The position numbers and the translations under genes were made by a program. Shown here piece after piece: positions 7,843-14,877 of a DNA stretch of 19,480 nt. The number at the start of each line of letters is the position of its first letter. The first letter of the stretch is position 1. The notes beneath the pieces are model-generated. The model searched no databases. It was not told the origin of the DNA and was given only the letters and a program-made list of their open reading frames with translations. This DNA is from an uncultured Dermabacteraceae bacterium (GTDB lineage Bacteria > Actinomycetota > Actinomycetes > Actinomycetales > Dermabacteraceae). The stretch is from NCBI GenBank assembly GCA_943913905.1, contig CALTZZ010000032.1, positions 1 through 19,480 on the forward strand, given 5' to 3'.

Positions 7843-7872
7843 AATCTAAACTATTATGGTCGGGGGTGTCAA
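7843..7872 (-). promoter_or_regulatory. Promoter of yceI with possible MarR operator
   Basis: On the minus strand a perfect TTGACA (7872-7867) is followed after 18 bases by TAGATT (7848-7843), giving a start near 7836 and a leader of about 64 nt. The -10 lies in the only AT-rich patch of the intergenic region (about 7838-7857), whose ATAGTTTAGA/TTTCAATCAT arms form an imperfect dyad of the size MarR dimers usually bind. The dyad matches only about 6 of 10 positions, so the operator part is tentative. Confidence 0.55.
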
Positions 7873-7920
7873 CCACAAAGCGGCCCCCGCCCCGTGAGTG
7901 TACTTTGGGAGGGTGTCAAC
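7864..7920. repeat. Two direct copies of GGGTGTCAAC in the yceI-marR interval
   Basis: GGGTGTCAAC occurs at 7864-7873 and again at 7911-7920. The first copy contains the yceI -35 element (TTGACA on the minus strand). The second has no -10 at a usable distance on the minus strand, so it may be a second regulator site or a chance or duplicated -35. Confidence 0.45.
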
Positions 7921-7993
7921 TCATGCCGGAGAACGATTAGCATTGAGGGATATATCGGGGTCCGGTCTGTGAGAATCACTTCCGCTCAGTAGC

Positions 7994-7999
7994 TAGGAT
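7994..7999 (+). promoter_or_regulatory. Candidate -10 (TAGGAT) for the MarR gene
   Basis: TAGGAT fits TAnnnT and would start transcription near 8006, leaving about 55 nt of leader before the GTG at 8061. No good -35 is seen. If real, it rules out the ATG at 7998 as the translation start because that codon overlaps the hexamer. Confidence 0.35.
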
Positions 8000-8060
8000 G
8001 GTTGCTTGGGCTGACCGATCGATGACAAAAGCGTGGAAGCCACGTGTGGGGAGAACAAAA

Positions 8061-8585
8061 GTGACGAGCGAAACCGAGAATGCCGCCCAGGGAGGCACCT
8101 CTAACGGGGTTCGCTGGCTCAACCACGATCAGCAGAAGGCATGGCGAGCTTTCCTCTACACAACGACCCGCCTCCGAGAGCAGCTATCCCAGACTCTCGA
8201 GCAGGACCCAAGCATCGACCTATCTCTCGCTGAGTACGAAATCCTCGTGCGCCTCAGCGAGTACGAAAACCACCGAGTGCGCATGTCGGAACTAGCCCAG
8301 CACGTTGTTCATTCGCGGTCCCGCCTCACCCACACCGTGTCCCGCATGGAAGCCCGTGGCCTCGTACTTCGCGAACGCTGCGCTGCCGATGGTCGAGGGC
8401 GCGAAGCGGTTCTGACCACCAAGGGGCGTGAACTCCTTGAGAAAGCCGCGCCGGTTCACGTGCAAAGCGTGCGCGACTTCCTGATCGACGGCGTCGGCGA
8501 CGAAGATTTTCTGGTCCTCGGACGCATTCTCTCGAAGCTCCTGACCGACGACGACCGCCACTCAGTTGAGAATATTGGCGAGTAA
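8061..8585 (+). CDS. MarR family transcriptional regulator
   Basis: A dimeric winged-helix DNA-binding repressor, 174 residues with the chosen start. The winged helix-turn-helix spans about residues 58-122: AEYEILVRLSEYE, the recognition helix HSRSRLTHTVSRMEARGLV, and the wing ADGRGREAVLTTKGREL. A single cysteine (C107, in RERCAADGRG) sits at the base of the wing, the place where some MarR proteins sense oxidants, but ligand or signal is unknown. GTG 8061 is chosen because GGGGAG (8048-8053) lies 7 bases upstream and because the frame before it (from ATG 7998) is unlike MarR proteins and overlaps a possible promoter. It is divergent from yceI and 107 bp upstream of the cytochrome c maturation operon, so either could be its target. 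Confidence 0.92.
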   Translation: MTSETENAAQGGTSNGVRWLNHDQQKAWRAFLYTTTRLREQLSQTLEQDPSIDLSLAEYEILVRLSEYENHRVRMSELAQHVVHSRSRLTHTVSRMEARGLVLRERCAADGRGREAVLTTKGRELLEKAAPVHVQSVRDFLIDGVGDEDFLVLGRILSKLLTDDDRHSVENIGE

Positions 8586-8692
8586 GACCACGCGAGCCTG
8601 ACTGCCCACTCGCCTCTGAGACGGCATAAGATGACGGATACGGCCATTCGCAGGCCGTTCGTCCCGATTCGTATGCCGGAGGCCCGAACTAT

Positions 8693-9340
8693 ATGACCCA
8701 GACGATCGTTCACCTGGTGCGGCACGGGGAAGTGCACAACCCAGAGAAGATCCTCTACGGGCGTCTCCCCGGATACCGCCTCTCGCACCTCGGCGAGCGC
8801 ATGGCCGAACGCGCCGGGGAATTCCTCAGTACTCGCGATATCGCCACGGTCACCGCGTCGCCGCTCACGCGCGCGCAACAAACCGCTGCGCCGATCGCTC
8901 AGCCGCATGGCCTTCCCGTCGGGGAAGATGAGCGTCTCCTCGAGGCAATCAACTACTTCGAGGGGCACCGCATGGGGCATGGCGAGGCCTCATTCACTCG
9001 CCCCGCCAACTGGAAGTACTTCCTCAACCCCCTGCGCCCCAGTTGGGGGGAGCCATATCGCGACCAGGTTGATCGCGTGATGGCAGCCGTGGCCGACGTA
9101 CGCGAGTTGGCGTATGGCCGCGAAGCCGTGCTCGTCCTGCACCAGTTGCCCATTTGGCTCGCGCGGCGCGCTGCCGAAGGCAAGCGTCTTGTGCATGATC
9201 CCCGCAGGCGGCAGTGCGGGCTCGCGTCGGTCACCTCGTTCGTGTTCGACGACGCAGAGCTTGTAAGGGTTGACTATGCCGAACCGTCCGCAGACCTGTA
9301 TCGCAATGCCGTCGACGCCACCGGGGGAAAACTCACATGA
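8693..9340 (+). CDS. Histidine phosphatase (phosphoglycerate-mutase-like) at head of cytochrome c operon
   Basis: A 215-residue branch-1 histidine phosphatase superfamily protein. The catalytic LVRHGE motif is at residues 8-13 (H11 as phospho-acceptor), TASPLTRAQQTA at about 54-65 carries the usual arginine, and the second histidine is in VLVLHQLPIW. Substrate is not predictable; actinobacteria often keep such a gene at the head of the ResA-CcdA-ResB-CcsB cluster, so a role in that pathway or in a side reaction is possible but unproven. GGAGG (8678-8682) 10 bases before the ATG supports the start. Its TGA overlaps the next ATG (ATGA), coupling it to the thioredoxin lipoprotein gene. Confidence 0.92.
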   Translation: MTQTIVHLVRHGEVHNPEKILYGRLPGYRLSHLGERMAERAGEFLSTRDIATVTASPLTRAQQTAAPIAQPHGLPVGEDERLLEAINYFEGHRMGHGEASFTRPANWKYFLNPLRPSWGEPYRDQVDRVMAAVADVRELAYGREAVLVLHQLPIWLARRAAEGKRLVHDPRRRQCGLASVTSFVFDDAELVRVDYAEPSADLYRNAVDATGGKLT

Positions 9341-9924
9341 GCATCACTCGACGAACGGTGCTCAACGCGCTCGCAGTATCCGCTGGACTCGCCTCGACTG
9401 CCGCTTTGGGGGGCTGCGGTGAAACCGACACGACCGAACGCTATGACACCGGTTTCGTGGAAGGCGAGGGAGTAGCGAGTGAGATTCCCGCGGACGAACG
9501 GGGGAGCGCCCTCGATTTCAGCGGCGACACCTACGATGGTGAGCCGTTTAGCTTGGCCGAGCATCGCGGAAAGCCGGTTGTGCTCAATGTCTGGTATGCC
9601 GCTTGTGCCCCATGCCGCAAGGAAGCCCCAGACCTCAAGAAACTTGCCGAAAAGTACATGCCGAAAGACGTGACGTTTGTGGGGGTCAATGTTCGTGACG
9701 CCGTCGGCCCGGCGCAATCGTTCGAAGACAACTACGGCATTCCGTATCCGTCGGTCCCCGACCCCGAGGGCAGCATCCTGTATGCGCTTCGTGGGCAGGT
9801 GGCGCCGAATGCCGTTCCGTCTACGCTCGTGATCGACCGCGATGGAAAGGTCGCTGCCCGGATTTCCGGTGCGGCAGATCCTTCGATTTTGGGCGCCATG
9901 ATCGACCGGGTGCTCGGCGAATGA
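9337..9924 (+). CDS. TlpA/ResA-like thioredoxin lipoprotein (probable Tat substrate)
   Basis: An exported thiol-disulfide oxidoreductase that would reduce the CXXCH cysteines of apocytochrome c outside the membrane, fed with electrons by CcdA. Residues 1-27 form a signal peptide with a twin-arginine (TRRTVL), a hydrophobic core and a lipobox ending in LGGC (C27), so it is probably a Tat-exported lipoprotein. The thioredoxin fold has the active site WYAACAPCRKEAP (C90 and C93) and the cis-Pro in NAVPSTLVID (P161). Length (195 residues) is normal for ResA. It overlaps both neighbours by ATGA. The charged stretch at 30-60 is a linker from the lipid anchor. Confidence 0.93.
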   Translation: MSITRRTVLNALAVSAGLASTAALGGCGETDTTERYDTGFVEGEGVASEIPADERGSALDFSGDTYDGEPFSLAEHRGKPVVLNVWYAACAPCRKEAPDLKKLAEKYMPKDVTFVGVNVRDAVGPAQSFEDNYGIPYPSVPDPEGSILYALRGQVAPNAVPSTLVIDRDGKVAARISGAADPSILGAMIDRVLGE

Positions 9925-10688
9925 ACCTCGACTTCGAGAGCATCCGCCACGTTTTCACGAGCACGGTCCTCGATGGGTCGCTCGCGCTCGCCGTTGCCGT
10001 CGCGGCCGCTGCGGGCATCGTCGCTTTCCTATCGCCGTGCGTGTTCCCCGTGGTGCCGGGGTACCTCGGGTATGTGTCCGGGATCGCCGGTCAGCGTGAA
10101 GCAGGGGCACGTACTGGTCGCATGGCCGCCGGTGCATTGCTGTTCGTTCTGGGGTTCACCAGCATCTTTATGATCATGGGGGGATTCGTGGGAGCGCTCG
10201 GGTACACGCTCCAGGCGTACTCCACGTGGATCAACCGGGTCGCCGGTGTGATCGTGATCTTTATGGGGCTCCTGTTTTTCGGGCTCTTCCCGAAACTCAG
10301 TGGTGAGGCGCGCGTGCAGAAACGCCCCGACGCAGGCCTGTGGGGCGCGCCTCTCATGGGCATTATTTTTGGCTTCTCGTGGACGCCTTGCATCGGGCCC
10401 ACGTTCGCGGCGGTCACGTCGCTCGCCCTTGATGGGGGGAGTGCTGCGCGTGGCGCCATCCTCGCGCTCGCCTACTCGCTCGGTCTTGGCCTACCTTTCA
10501 TTGCCTTCGCGCTCATTTTTGACCGTGCGTTGTCTCTTTCCGCGTGGCTCAAGAAACATCGCCGTTCAATCACCGTCGTGGGCGGGGTCATCCTGATCAT
10601 CATCGGGACCCTGCTCCTCACGGGACAGTGGGAGGCGTGGATGGATCAGCTCGCGACCATGACCGGAACGTATGAGACGGTGGTGTGA
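9921..10688 (+). CDS. ccdA: Cytochrome c biogenesis protein CcdA
   Basis: A polytopic membrane protein of 255 residues that carries electrons from cytoplasmic thioredoxin across the membrane to the ResA-like protein. The two redox cysteines are in their family contexts: FLSPCVFPVVPGYLGYVSG (C40) and GFSWTPCIGPTFAAV (C157). Six hydrophobic spans can be read (about 20-53, 67-95, 103-124, 143-170, 177-198, 213-235), as expected for CcdA. It overlaps the upstream lipoprotein gene by ATGA. There is no fused thioredoxin domain, so it depends on the separate upstream gene. Confidence 0.95.
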   Translation: MNLDFESIRHVFTSTVLDGSLALAVAVAAAAGIVAFLSPCVFPVVPGYLGYVSGIAGQREAGARTGRMAAGALLFVLGFTSIFMIMGGFVGALGYTLQAYSTWINRVAGVIVIFMGLLFFGLFPKLSGEARVQKRPDAGLWGAPLMGIIFGFSWTPCIGPTFAAVTSLALDGGSAARGAILALAYSLGLGLPFIAFALIFDRALSLSAWLKKHRRSITVVGGVILIIIGTLLLTGQWEAWMDQLATMTGTYETVV

Positions 10689-10689
10689 C

Positions 10690-12330
10690 GTGAACAAGAA
10701 GCGCGAACGTGACACAAAGCCGCAGCTCCCGTCCCTGTCCCCGGTTGGCTGGGCTCGGTTCCTGTGGCGCCAACTCACCAGCATGCAGACCGCCCTGTTT
10801 CTGCTCATGCTGCTCGCAATCGCAGCTATCCCCGGATCGCTGTACCCGCAGCGCGCGGTTGACCCGACCCTCACGCAGCAGTACCTGGACAAGAACGGAC
10901 AATGGGCGGAGATCCTCGACACCCTGGGTTTCTTCGACGTCTTCTCGTCCCCGTGGTTCAGCGCGATCTACATTCTTCTGTTCATCTCGCTCATCGGCTG
11001 CGTGGTGCCCCGGATCGGCGTGTACGTGACGCAAGTGCGTTCGCGCCCGCCGCGAACCCCACGCCGCCTGGAGCGCTTCACCGGGTATACGCGCAGTACC
11101 ATTCCGGTGGGGGAGGCCGACGGATACGCGAGCGCGGAAGCGGCGCGCGATGCCGCGCACGCGGCACTAAAAAAGGCGAGGTATCGCACTGATTCCATCG
11201 ATGAAGGCAATGGCGTCTTCAGCGTGAGTGCTGAACGCGGTTACTTGCGCGAAGCAGGGAACCTGCTGTTCCACGTGGCGCTCTTGGGCGTGCTCGTTGG
11301 CGTAGCGCTCGGGCATCTCACGAGCTACCGCGGCCAGGTCACCGTGGTGGAAGGCGAAGGATTCGCGAACTCGCTGACCCGCTATGACTCGTTTGAGCCA
11401 GGCGCGTGGTTTGATTCGGATAATCTTCCCGCGTTCCGTTTCACGCTCGATGAGTTCCGTGCCGAGTTTGAAACGGATGCCACGAACCCACGAAACTTTG
11501 GCCAGCCGACTCTCTTTGAGGCCGACGTCAAGATCGACGATGCCGACGGCAGCCGGAACCAAACGGTCCGCGTGAACCAGCCCATGAAGATTGACGGTGC
11601 GGGCGTGTACCTGCTGGGCAATGGTTATGCGCCAGCTCTCACGGTCCGTGACGCCAAGGGGAATGTAGTGGCCGAAGGCCCGGTCATCACGGTGAGCCAG
11701 GACTCCAACTACACGAGCCAGTTTGTGTTGAAGATGCCGGATGCGCAGCCGAAACAGCTCGCGATCGTCGGCATCTTTGCACCGACTGCCACGATCGATC
11801 AGAAGGGGCCGCATTCGCAGTATGCCGGGCTCGTGAACCCTGAGCTCTTCCTCACCGCCCACACTGGCGACCTGGGGCTCGACGGCGGCGTCCCTCAAAA
11901 TGCGTACCAGATCGACGTCTCGAAGCTGCAACCCATGGTGCAAGCCGACGGCAGCCCACTTCTCATGCGGCTGGCCCCCGGTGAAACCTACGACCTTCCG
12001 AACGGGGGGAGCATCGAATTCACCGATGTGAAGCGCTATGCGGCGTTCGACGTGAAGCACGACCCGTGGCAGGGCTTCACGCTCGTGATGGCTCTGACCG
12101 CGCTCGGTGGCTTGATGCTGTCGCTGTTCATTCCGCGCCGCCGAATCTGGGTGCGTGCTAGCGGCCCGAGCGCCGATAGCGACGGCGTCGGCCCCGATGC
12201 CAACTCGATTATTCTGGACGTCGCTGGCCTGGCCCGAAGCGAAGACTTCCGACTCGAGGGCGACGTGCATCGCCTTGCCCGTAACCTCGATCCTTCAGAC
12301 ACCGCCGACAAGGACCCCCACCGTGACTGA
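10690..12330 (+). CDS. resB: Cytochrome c biogenesis protein ResB
   Basis: One half of the System II heme-handling and cytochrome c synthetase complex. Transmembrane segments are seen near the N-terminus (TALFLLMLLAIAAIPGSLYP and FSAIYILLFISLIGCVVPRI), in the middle (LLFHVALLGVLVGVALGHL, including the conserved His) and near the C-terminus (FTLVMALTALGGLMLSLF), with a large extracytoplasmic domain of about 250 residues between the last two, the usual ResB plan. About 546 residues. The GTG at 10690 sits one base after the ccdA stop; an ATG at 10672 would extend the protein by six residues and overlap ccdA, and cannot be excluded. The 3' end overlaps ccsB by 8 bases. The C-terminal tail after the last span is polar and poorly conserved in type. 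Confidence 0.93.
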   Translation: MNKKRERDTKPQLPSLSPVGWARFLWRQLTSMQTALFLLMLLAIAAIPGSLYPQRAVDPTLTQQYLDKNGQWAEILDTLGFFDVFSSPWFSAIYILLFISLIGCVVPRIGVYVTQVRSRPPRTPRRLERFTGYTRSTIPVGEADGYASAEAARDAAHAALKKARYRTDSIDEGNGVFSVSAERGYLREAGNLLFHVALLGVLVGVALGHLTSYRGQVTVVEGEGFANSLTRYDSFEPGAWFDSDNLPAFRFTLDEFRAEFETDATNPRNFGQPTLFEADVKIDDADGSRNQTVRVNQPMKIDGAGVYLLGNGYAPALTVRDAKGNVVAEGPVITVSQDSNYTSQFVLKMPDAQPKQLAIVGIFAPTATIDQKGPHSQYAGLVNPELFLTAHTGDLGLDGGVPQNAYQIDVSKLQPMVQADGSPLLMRLAPGETYDLPNGGSIEFTDVKRYAAFDVKHDPWQGFTLVMALTALGGLMLSLFIPRRRIWVRASGPSADSDGVGPDANSIILDVAGLARSEDFRLEGDVHRLARNLDPSDTADKDPHRD

Positions 12331-13294
12331 ATCCCCTCTCGCAGAGTTCTCGAACCTCGCGATCATCGCCGCGATCGTGGTGTTCATGATGGCCTTCATC
12401 GGCTACGCCATTGATCTGGCGAAAAGCGCGAGCGTGCGCTCCGATGAGCGACTTGAGAAGCGCCGGGGAACGGTCGTGACGGGTGTGACAACCGACGAGA
12501 CGGCCGATGATTCCGACGGTTTGACTGTGCTGGGCTTCGCCTCGGGACTCGCCGCGGTCGCGACCGTGCTGCAGTTCATTGGCGTGGTGCTGCGCGGGCT
12601 CGCGACGCAGCGCGTGCCGTGGGGCAACATGTACGAGTTCACGATGACCGGTTCTGCCGTGATCATGCTCCTGTTCCTGGTTCTCGCACTCCGCCTGAAG
12701 GATCTGCGGCACCTGGGCATCTTCATTTTGGGGCCGATGCTGATCCTCATGCTGGTCGCCCAAACCATGTGGTTCCTCCCGGCGGCTGAACTGACTCCGA
12801 GCCTCCAAAACTCGCACTGGCTCGTGATCCACGTGATCGTCGCAATTATTTCCATTTCCCTCTTCAGCATCGGCGCGGTGACCTCCGTGCTGCAGCTGCT
12901 GCAGGCGAAACGCGAACAGCGCGAAAAAGCGGGCGAGCCCATCACGCTCCCAGGGTTCAACGCTGTGCTCTCGCGCGTTCCCGGTGCGAAACGGCTCGAA
13001 GCGCTGAGCTTCCAGATCAACGCCGTGGGGTTCGTTCTGTGGACCTTCACCCTCATCTCCGGCTCCATTTGGGCCAACTATGCGTGGGGGCGCTACTGGG
13101 GCTGGGACCCCAAAGAAGTGTGGACGTTCGTGATCTGGATCGTGTACGCCGCCTACCTGCACGCCCGCGCCACACAAGGATTCCGCGGAAACCGCGCCGC
13201 CTATTTCGCGCTCGCAGGCTTTGCCTCCGTGGTATTCAACTACACCGTGGTGAACACAGTGATCAACGGCCTGCACTCGTATTCCGGCCTGTAG
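12323..13294 (+). CDS. ccsB: Cytochrome c biogenesis protein CcsB/CcsA (heme lyase subunit)
   Basis: Membrane heme exporter/ligase partner of ResB, 323 residues. It carries the tryptophan-rich WWD heme-binding motif, here WGRYWGWDPKEVW at residues 255-267, and histidines at typical flanking positions (H170 in HWLVIH, H318 in GLHSYSGL). The WGNMYEF segment before the third span is also characteristic. About eight membrane spans can be traced. The start is GTG 12323, 8 bases before the end of resB. A longer in-frame extension back to ATG 12155 exists but is low-complexity, lies inside resB and has no family counterpart. Last gene of the operon; no strong terminator follows in the 56-bp gap to the next gene. 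Confidence 0.95.
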   Translation: MTESPLAEFSNLAIIAAIVVFMMAFIGYAIDLAKSASVRSDERLEKRRGTVVTGVTTDETADDSDGLTVLGFASGLAAVATVLQFIGVVLRGLATQRVPWGNMYEFTMTGSAVIMLLFLVLALRLKDLRHLGIFILGPMLILMLVAQTMWFLPAAELTPSLQNSHWLVIHVIVAIISISLFSIGAVTSVLQLLQAKREQREKAGEPITLPGFNAVLSRVPGAKRLEALSFQINAVGFVLWTFTLISGSIWANYAWGRYWGWDPKEVWTFVIWIVYAAYLHARATQGFRGNRAAYFALAGFASVVFNYTVVNTVINGLHSYSGL

Positions 13295-13350
13295 GCGGTA
13301 AAGCCCCGGTTCTGGGCGAGGCATGAAGTTTCACCTGCGACCCTGAACTC

Positions 13351-14145
13351 ATGAATGACGAGACCTCGTTCCGAAAGACCCAGCCCCGTCGCTCGAGCGA
13401 ATGGGAGGCGGCAGGCCTCACGTGGTTGCGCGCCGCCGAAACCGAGGGCGGTGCCCGCACCGTTCGGGTCCATGACGTGAGCGATGCGGGACTCACTCTT
13501 GAACGGCTTGACCAGCGGTCGCCGTCGGCCTCCGTGGCACGCGAGTTCGGTGCCGCACTGGCGCATACTCACACCGCTGGGGCACCCGCGGGGTTCGGCA
13601 CGGGCCCTGTGGGTGACGACGGGCAGTCGTGGAACGGGCACGGTCTGCAAGGGCCAGCGGGAGACCAGATTGACCTGAAGCTGGCCTCTGCGGGCGAGTT
13701 CGAGTCGTGGGGTGCCATGTATGGCGATCTGCGGATCGCGCCGCTCGTGCGTGCCGCCGGGAGCCACTACGGTGCGGCGGAACGCGCGGCGTTTGGCGCG
13801 CTAGTGGAGCGGCTCCGAAGCGGCGACTTTGATGACGATGACGCACCGGCACGAATCCACGGTGACCTGTGGTCCGGGAACCTGCTGTGGACGTCGAATG
13901 GGGCAGTGCTCATCGATTCGGCTGCATACGCGGGACATCGCGAGGACGACCTCGCAGCCCTCGCCCTGTTCGGAGCGCCATATTTCGACGACATTGTTGC
14001 CGGATACGAATCCGTGCACCGGCTAGAGCCGGGGTGGCAGCGGCGCGTGCGCCTGCACCAGCTGCACCTGTTACTACTGCACGCCGTGCTTTTCGGTGGT
14101 GGCTACGCGGGGCAAGCACTTGAGGCCGCCCGTCAGTATACGTAG
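13351..14145 (+). CDS. Fructosamine kinase family protein (APH-like kinase fold)
   Basis: A 264-residue small-molecule kinase-fold protein. The catalytic loop RIHGDLWSGNLLW is at residues 168-180 (D172 as catalytic base, N177 for metal) and the Mg-binding Asp in VLIDSAAYAGHREDDLA at D189. The LWSGN form and the AAYAGHREDD segment are those of fructosamine/ketosamine-3-kinases rather than antibiotic phosphotransferases. Such enzymes phosphorylate glycated amines so that the sugar falls off (protein or metabolite repair). K9 in SFRKTQ may be the ATP lysine. Length is a little short of the usual 280-300. No Shine-Dalgarno sequence; GACCCT six bases before the ATG is a degenerate version of the leaderless pattern. 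Cotranscription with ccsB is possible. Confidence 0.85.
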   Translation: MNDETSFRKTQPRRSSEWEAAGLTWLRAAETEGGARTVRVHDVSDAGLTLERLDQRSPSASVAREFGAALAHTHTAGAPAGFGTGPVGDDGQSWNGHGLQGPAGDQIDLKLASAGEFESWGAMYGDLRIAPLVRAAGSHYGAAERAAFGALVERLRSGDFDDDDAPARIHGDLWSGNLLWTSNGAVLIDSAAYAGHREDDLAALALFGAPYFDDIVAGYESVHRLEPGWQRRVRLHQLHLLLLHAVLFGGGYAGQALEAARQYT

Positions 14146-14183
14146 GGCGCTAGGCGCTGGCGATCGCCTGATTGGGGGAGGCG
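14146..14183. other. Short gap with competing hairpin arms between convergent genes
   Basis: The gap holds GGCGCT twice and the arms AGGCG (14152-14156), CGCCT (14165-14169) and AGGCG (14179-14183), so CGCCT could pair with either side. No T-tract follows on either strand. It may weakly separate the fructosamine kinase and PLDc_N transcripts; not a clear terminator. Confidence 0.25.
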
Positions 14184-14549
14184 TCAGGAGGGTTCGCCGG
14201 GCTCATCCCGGCCGGTGTCACGAGGGTCGGAGTCGTCGTCGGGACCGTTGAGGGCTTGCCGACGTCGGTCCCGGTTTTCGCGATCGAGTTGAGCGAGGAA
14301 CTCGGGGTCGTCGTCGGGCGCGATCGGTCGAGTCTGCTGCTGTGACCGCCCACGACCTGCCCTCGTGGGCGAAGGGGAACGACCCACCACGAGCCAGGCG
14401 AGCGGCCCCAGCACCGGAACGAACACAATGATGGCCATCCACAGCATTGGTGGGAGGGAACGCACCCGTGATTCTTCGGTCGTGACGCAGTCTGCCAGCG
14501 TATACACGGTGAGAGCGATGGCGGCGAAGACGAGAATCACGCGGGACAT
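14184..14549 (-). CDS. PLDc_N-domain small membrane protein
   Basis: A 121-residue protein with two hydrophobic segments (ILVFAAIALTVYTLADCVTT and LWMAIIVFVPVLGPLAWLVVGR) that together match the PLDc_N (phospholipase D nuclease N-terminal-like) domain, ending in the characteristic GPLAWLVVGR. There is no catalytic HKD motif, so this is only the membrane module. The remaining 60 residues are polar, rich in Asp, Arg and Pro, and probably disordered in the cytoplasm. Function unknown. Its start is 37 bp from the divergent DUF4229 start, with a TAAAAT hexamer 6 bases before the ATG. Confidence 0.83.
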   Translation of the reverse strand: MSRVILVFAAIALTVYTLADCVTTEESRVRSLPPMLWMAIIVFVPVLGPLAWLVVGRSPSPTRAGRGRSQQQTRPIAPDDDPEFLAQLDRENRDRRRQALNGPDDDSDPRDTGRDEPGEPS

Positions 14550-14555
14550 GAACTG

Positions 14556-14561
14556 ATTTTA
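14556..14561 (-). promoter_or_regulatory. Candidate -10 (TAAAAT) for a leaderless PLDc_N gene
   Basis: On the minus strand TAAAAT is followed by CAGTTC and the ATG at 14549, so transcription should begin at or next to the start codon. No Shine-Dalgarno sequence is present. Confidence 0.55.
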
Positions 14562-14574
14562 GGCTCGTATCCTC

Positions 14575-14580
14575 TACGCT
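14575..14580 (+). promoter_or_regulatory. Candidate -10 (TACGCT) for a leaderless DUF4229 gene
   Basis: TACGCT is followed by CGATCC and the ATG at 14587. The same hexamer and the same six-base gap precede the GTPase gene at 3041. It lies 13 bp from the divergent TAAAAT hexamer, so the two promoters probably compete for polymerase. Confidence 0.5.
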
Positions 14581-14586
14581 CGATCC

Positions 14587-14877
14587 ATGCGCTCGTTTCT
14601 GATTTATTCCGCTGCTCGCCTCGCCATCTTTGGCGCGGTGTGGTGGCTGCTCTCGTTCACGGGGATCCACTGGATGTATTCCGGCATCCTCGCGGCGGTT
14701 GTCGCGATGCTGATCTCCGTGCTGTTCCTCGGGAAGCTGCGGCAGGCGCTCGCGATCAACGTTCAGGGACGCATGCGCGACCGCGCCGACAAACGACGCA
14801 AGCGCAAGACATCATCGGACCTCGATGCCGAGGCCGAAGACCGCGACATCGACGGGGCCGATTCCACCGACGACTAG
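14587..14877 (+). CDS. DUF4229 domain small membrane protein
   Basis: A 96-residue protein with two transmembrane helices (FLIYSAARLAIFGAVWWLL and MYSGILAAVVAMLISVLFL) followed by a basic stretch (RMRDRADKRRKRKTSSD) and an acidic C-terminus. This is the DUF4229 pattern common in actinobacteria; the gene is often found next to menaquinone genes, as here beside menA. Function unknown. Its TAG stop and the menA TAG stop on the other strand use the same CTAG tetranucleotide. Confidence 0.87.
   Translation: MRSFLIYSAARLAIFGAVWWLLSFTGIHWMYSGILAAVVAMLISVLFLGKLRQALAINVQGRMRDRADKRRKRKTSSDLDAEAEDRDIDGADSTDD

Noticed and set aside
7998..8060. ATG 7998 as the MarR start
   Set aside because: No Shine-Dalgarno sequence, overlaps a possible -10 hexamer and adds an atypical N-terminus; GTG 8061 has GGGGAG at 7 bases.
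12155..12322. N-terminal extension of ccsB to ATG 12155
   Set aside because: Lies inside resB, is low complexity and has no counterpart in CcsB; GTG 12323 gives the normal length and coupling.
13303..13317. GCCC/GGGC hairpin after ccsB as an operon terminator
   Set aside because: Only four base pairs and no T-tract; too weak to call.
11167..13324. Two long minus-strand frames opposite resB and ccsB
   Set aside because: Opposite well-supported membrane proteins; their His/Arg/Glu-rich composition is typical of antisense reading of high-GC genes.
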